Position numbers and translations under genes: made by a program. The notes beneath the pieces are model-generated. The model was not told the origin of the DNA. It saw nothing but the letters and a program-made list of their open reading frames with translations, and did not search any database. Positions 61,445-64,000 of a DNA stretch of 64,000 bases are shown one piece after another (the stretch's first letter is position 1; the number at the start of each line of letters is the position of its first letter). The stretch is from a virus, in IMG/VR virus record IMGVR_UViG_3300025889_000085, positions 34,370 through 98,369 of that record; one strand, 5' to 3'.

Positions 61445-62551
61445 CTATCGATTGCCGGCGCTTGCGGCTACAATGTACTTACCAAACCGCTTGTGGAACT
61501 CATCGAAATTCTTGAGTTTGCCAGGAACAAACGGCAGGTTGTAAGTGGTAAGAGCAGTACGAGCACCCATAACAGTCAACTCCGTTGTGAAATTGTCCAT
61601 CATATAACGGAAGAAGTTATCTGCCATCTCATGCCATTCTGCATTAGGCTTGCCACCAATCTTGTCTGCGGCATCCTTAAGTTCGTAGCACATACTGACT
61701 ACCAAACTGTACATGGCGCTGACTTCTTTTACTTTGAGTTCTTTGACCTTACCAGCCAATACATCTTCAGGCTTGGGTAACTGTCCAGCAATCTTGCGGT
61801 GAGCCATAAACTTAACAGCCACACCCTCACCAACTGCACCTGTTACCAAGTCAGTGAGATCTGCTTCACCAACGTCCTCGTCTTCAAGGATTTCGCTAAC
61901 AAAGGTCCACGAGCGAGGTGTAGCAAAACTACGACTGCTACTACGCGGATCAAAGTCGTAAAGGTCCTGCTTGGCAAAGCCAATGTAACCGACCACGTCT
62001 TTGTGGATGCGGTTAATGGTAGCCCACGTCTCCCATGCTTGGTGATCTACTCGCATCTCCAAGTGCAGGAAGCGGTTAGCCAACGGAGCAGGCATACGAT
62101 AAGTAACACCCTTGTCCGATTCACGGTTACCAGCCGCAATCACTACCACATTGTCAGGCAGTTTATACTTGCCAATGCGGCGGTTAAGAATCAACTGATA
62201 AGCCGCAGCCTGAATGCTGGGAGCCGCTGAGTTCATCTCGTCCAAGAACAAAACAACCACAGGATACTGACTGGCCAACTCTTCGTCGGGCAAGTCGATG
62301 GGCGGTGCCCAATCCATCAAACCACTGTCTTTATTGTAGTAAGGGATACCACGCAGGTCGGTGGGCTCCATTTGCGCCAAACGCAGGTCAATCATCAGAC
62401 CATTTTGCTCTTCGGCGATACTGGCAACCACTTCACTTTTGCCAATTCCTGGAGGACCCCATAGGAATACAGGGCGCTTCTTCTGGAAGCACTTAGAGAT
62501 GAGCCGTGACGCCTGCTGGGTCGTTACGGTACGGTGTTCACTTACGGTCAT
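61445..62551 (-). CDS. MoxR-family AAA+ ATPase
   Basis: A 368-residue AAA+ ATPase. Walker A GPPGIGKS at 32-39, DLRGIPYYN after it, Walker B VVLFLDEMN at 99-107 followed by SAAPSIQAAAYQLILNRRIG, then VIAAGNRESDKG as sensor 1 and LANRFLHLEM. MoxR proteins work with VWA partners to activate or assemble target proteins; the partner here is the gene directly downstream. Length is normal. Promoter CAGACA-N17-TATAAT and ribosome binding site AAAGGAG precede the start. Confidence 0.9.
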   Translation of the reverse strand: MTVSEHRTVTTQQASRLISKCFQKKRPVFLWGPPGIGKSEVVASIAEEQNGLMIDLRLAQMEPTDLRGIPYYNKDSGLMDWAPPIDLPDEELASQYPVVVLFLDEMNSAAPSIQAAAYQLILNRRIGKYKLPDNVVVIAAGNRESDKGVTYRMPAPLANRFLHLEMRVDHQAWETWATINRIHKDVVGYIGFAKQDLYDFDPRSSSRSFATPRSWTFVSEILEDEDVGEADLTDLVTGAVGEGVAVKFMAHRKIAGQLPKPEDVLAGKVKELKVKEVSAMYSLVVSMCYELKDAADKIGGKPNAEWHEMADNFFRYMMDNFTTELTVMGARTALTTYNLPFVPGKLKNFDEFHKRFGKYIVAASAGNR

Positions 62552-62576
62552 AAAATACTCCTTTCAACATATCTAT

Positions 62577-62605
62577 ATTATATGACTTTTCGGAATTATT
62601 GTCTG
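62577..62605 (-). promoter_or_regulatory. sigma70-type promoter of the MoxR gene
   Basis: Minus-strand CAGACA (62600-62605), 17-bp spacer, TATAAT (62577-62582). The start of the spacer, AGACAATAATTC, is identical to the VWA promoter, suggesting a common regulator or duplication. No TACTWWAGTA palindrome is present here. Confidence 0.7.
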
Positions 62606-62621
62606 TAGTTTTTTTACAACA

Positions 62622-62990
62622 CTACCAAGAACTATTGTAAAAAACCTTCAAACCCAGGAAGATTTCTGCCCGGGCATTTCGGACGAACTCTAATACTGAT
62701 TGCTTATAGTAATCGTCACTGTCCTCGCCAAAAAAGAAGCCTTTAGTTTGCGGTAGTTGGTCATGGATCACTGCTCGTTCAAGTTCAGCGAGATCCTCCC
62801 AGGTAAGTTCCAACTCAACGCCGTTGAACATATTATTGCCTTCTGGATTATAGTCAGGATTTCGTTTGATCCAGAGTTGTTCCATCCAACCCTGAAGGTT
62901 GGGGTGTTTACGCCAGTAGGCAATTTCACGACTGTCACCATAACTGCCTTTTTTCTTAGCACGGCAGTAAGCATATTGATCCAACCCCAT
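62622..62990 (-). CDS. conserved phage protein of the MGLDQY type
   Basis: A 122-residue protein starting at 62990 (MGLDQYAYCRAKKKG), where ATG overlaps the upstream stop (TAATG); a longer frame from 63026 would lie inside that gene. YWRKHPNLQGWMEQLW and the C-terminal LAELERAVIHDQLPQTKGFF, then FFGEDSD, are typical of a family widespread in T4-like phages, without known function. The Trp-rich block suggests a binding pocket. Confidence 0.72.
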   Translation of the reverse strand: MGLDQYAYCRAKKKGSYGDSREIAYWRKHPNLQGWMEQLWIKRNPDYNPEGNNMFNGVELELTWEDLAELERAVIHDQLPQTKGFFFGEDSDDYYKQSVLEFVRNARAEIFLGLKVFYNSSW

Positions 62991-63268
62991 TATACAGCCT
63001 CCAACATATTGGCAGGAACACGCCATAGGCCATAGCCTGGACTACGAACAGTGACATACTTACGAGCAATCTTGGTGACATCACCAACATAAGTCTGACC
63101 ATTGCGGCCGCTAGTGAACTTAACCTTGGTGCCTATAACCAGGCTTCCACGATTCTCTTTTACCAACTGATTACGAGCAAATTTAATAGCCATCGAAATA
63201 CTGTTCAACTGCTCGTTGGTAAAGTTACCAGCAATGATAGAGTGATTGATGTCGTTAATTGAAACCAT
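62990..63268 (-). CDS. conserved marine-myovirus hypothetical protein
   Basis: A 92-residue protein: DINHSIIAGNFTNEQLNSIS, a helical N-terminus, and LVIGTKVKFTSGRNGQTYVG followed by VTVRSPGYGLWRVPANML, a small beta barrel resembling KOW/SH3-like RNA- or protein-binding folds. I recall the same sequence order from many cyanophage myoviruses. AAGGAG lies upstream. Translationally coupled to the next gene. Confidence 0.7.
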   Translation of the reverse strand: MVSINDINHSIIAGNFTNEQLNSISMAIKFARNQLVKENRGSLVIGTKVKFTSGRNGQTYVGDVTKIARKYVTVRSPGYGLWRVPANMLEAV

Positions 63269-63279
63269 TTTAGTTCTCC

Positions 63280-63549
63280 TTAAACCAAGTCAACTTGAAC
63301 AGGCGTAATGCTACCATCCACGCCGTTATAATTAAAGCCAAAACCAACAGGCATTTCTTTGTCGCCCCGACGTTTTGCATGACGACGTTCTTGTGCCAAA
63401 TTCATAAGAGCCATCTGGGTTGCTGTCGCATGCATGTCAGTGCAGATATCGGCAGTGCCAGCTACCGTGGTGTAAAAACCAACACCATCGACAATAACAC
63501 GAATACGTTGGCTGTTTTTGAAGCCGCCGATAAAAGTAGGTGTACGCAT
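63280..63549 (-). CDS. hypothetical phage protein
   Basis: An 89-residue protein with IGGFKNSQRIRVIVDGVGFY, a helical middle (ATATQMALMNLAQERRHAKR) and a C-terminus GFGFNYNGVDGSITPVQVDL. I do not recognise a family. First gene of a short operon (63549 to 62622) with promoter TTGCTC-N17-TATAAT. AAAGGAG before the start. Confidence 0.65.
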   Translation of the reverse strand: MRTPTFIGGFKNSQRIRVIVDGVGFYTTVAGTADICTDMHATATQMALMNLAQERRHAKRRGDKEMPVGFGFNYNGVDGSITPVQVDLV

Positions 63550-63579
63550 TTCAAACTCCTTTTCTTACACTATGCCTAT

Positions 63580-63608
63580 ATTATAGCAAAATGACGAATT
63601 TCGAGCAA
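63580..63608 (-). promoter_or_regulatory. sigma70-type promoter of the 63549 operon
   Basis: Minus-strand TTGCTC (63603-63608), 17-bp spacer, TATAAT (63580-63585). Two TACTWWAGTA palindromes lie upstream, the nearer 4 bp from the -35 box. Confidence 0.65.
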
Positions 63609-63612
63609 GTAC

Positions 63613-63636
63613 TACTTTAGTAGTAATACTTTAGTA
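63613..63636. repeat. two operator-like palindromes TACTTTAGTA
   Basis: TACTTTAGTA at 63613-63622 and again at 63627-63636, in a region with further TAC/GTA inverted repeats (TACTAC-TTTA-GTAGTA at 63610-63625). The nearer copy is 4 bp upstream of a -35 box. Confidence 0.5.
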
Positions 63637-63876
63637 CTACCATTCTTTCTTGCCGCCCAAGTCTTCGTTCCAGTCATAGCCCGCATTGTATTCGGCTATC
63701 TGATCCTTGGTCATAAAACGCTCTTCGATCTCGTCACTTTGATAAGTGGCATCTGTGAAAAAGTGTGGGCGACGTGGACGGCTGTACCAACTATCGGCGC
63801 TACCACGGTCGAATGGGCCACCGTGACGACCATCGTAAAATTTACCCCGATACTCTCGAATTTCTGTGCTTTGCAT
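63637..63876 (-). CDS. conserved phage hypothetical protein
   Basis: A 79-residue protein: YRGKFYDGRHGGPFDRGSAD, SWYSRPRRPHFF and a C-terminal MTKDQIAEYNAGYDWNEDLG. The block GPFDRGSADSWY is familiar from small proteins of T4-like and other phages with no known role. Strongly polar, no membrane segment. Behind its own promoter, with AAAGGAG. Confidence 0.68.
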   Translation of the reverse strand: MQSTEIREYRGKFYDGRHGGPFDRGSADSWYSRPRRPHFFTDATYQSDEIEERFMTKDQIAEYNAGYDWNEDLGGKKEW

Positions 63877-63906
63877 TTATTACTCCTTTTCTTAACTGAT
63901 GCCATA

Positions 63907-63935
63907 ATTGTAGCAAAAAACGGAATATTCTGCAA
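63907..63935 (-). promoter_or_regulatory. sigma70-type promoter of the 63876 gene
   Basis: Minus-strand TTGCAG (63930-63935), 17-bp spacer, TACAAT (63907-63912). Confidence 0.6.
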
Positions 63936-63939
63936 GTAC

Positions 63940-63949
63940 TACTAAAGTA
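63940..63949. repeat. operator-like palindrome TACTAAAGTA
   Basis: Identical 10-mer to 61379-61388, exactly 4 bp upstream of the -35 box of the promoter at 63907-63935. Confidence 0.5.
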
Positions 63950-63957
63950 TTATTTTT

Positions 63958-64000
63958 TTAGGATGTTATTGATTCTTTTGCGATAGGGTACATTCCTGCG
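63958..64000 (-). CDS. possible 3' end of a minus-strand gene entering the window
   Basis: On the minus strand an open frame enters from the edge and reads AGMYPIAKESITS before TAA at 63958-63960. A second frame ending at 63950 is also open (RRNVPYRKRINNILKK), so the choice is uncertain. Too short to identify. Confidence 0.3.
   Translation of the reverse strand, partial: AGMYPIAKESITS

Noticed and set aside
62991-63026. 12-codon extension of the MGLDQY protein
   Set aside because: The TAATG overlap at 62990 and the family start support the shorter form.
1-64000. tRNA genes, CRISPR arrays, transposases, integrase or attachment sites
   Set aside because: Coding frames cover almost everything, and the remaining gaps are under 200 bases; none of these was seen in them.

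Overview
The window is part of the genome of a marine T4-like myovirus (T4 superfamily, related to cyanophage and pelagiphage myoviruses). The evidence is a run of T4 core genes in recognisable order: recombination nuclease gp47/gp46, late sigma factor gp55, and baseplate genes gp48, gp53, gp5, gp25 and gp6. There are also T4-type late promoters (TATAAATA-like), near-gapless gene packing, AT-rich codons, and several small proteins typical of marine myoviruses. The host cannot be fixed from the sequence. I saw no tRNA, CRISPR array, insertion sequence or integrase.

Layout. (1) 1-4.4 kb, minus strand: gp46 (cut by the window edge), two accessory genes (glycosyltransferase-like and P-loop sulfotransferase-like) wedged between gp46 and gp47, then gp47 and gp55. 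gp55 seems to start at a non-standard ATT codon upstream of the first usual start. (2) 4.5-33.1 kb, plus strand: the late virion module. It holds baseplate proteins, a 4473-residue fibre-like giant with YHYH, beta-propeller and carbohydrate-binding-like modules, two fibre proteins sharing a C-terminal domain, and a 54-residue gene too small for ordinary calling. Late promoters precede gp48, gp25, gp6 and two fibre-region genes. (3) 33.1-54.3 kb, plus strand: an accessory operon behind a consensus sigma70 promoter (TTGACA-N17-TATAAT) that overlaps a terminator-like hairpin. Its genes overlap almost throughout. They encode six N-terminal-twitch radical SAM proteins, one B12-domain-type radical SAM protein, several glycosyltransferase-like proteins, three SGNH-hydrolase-like proteins, a carbamoyltransferase, dCMP deaminase and proteins of unknown function. 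(4) 54.3-64 kb, minus strand: DegT aminotransferase, NAD-dependent epimerase, thymidylate synthase, dihydrofolate reductase, many small marine-myovirus proteins, a MoxR ATPase paired with a metallopeptidase/VWA protein, and early promoters with a shared operator-like palindrome.

How it works together. Module 2 builds the baseplate and adsorption apparatus under gp55 control. Modules 3 and 4 look like metabolism carried for the phage's benefit: dTMP synthesis (dCMP deaminase, ThyA, DHFR) and a large modification pathway of unknown product. The radical SAM / glycosyltransferase / SGNH / carbamoyltransferase operon is the best candidate for an undescribed system. It may make or modify a glycan or peptide, possibly on the virion fibres encoded next to it or on the host surface; that is inference.

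Regulatory signals of note: a start-site-sequestering hairpin with an internal late-promoter-like box (59.16-59.22 kb), which resembles the control of T4 genes e and soc; apparently leaderless starts at gp47, gp25 and the gene at 59790; a palindrome TACTWWAGTA exactly 4 bp upstream of three -35 boxes; and a candidate membrane-protein gene nested out of frame inside a radical SAM gene (47318-47545).
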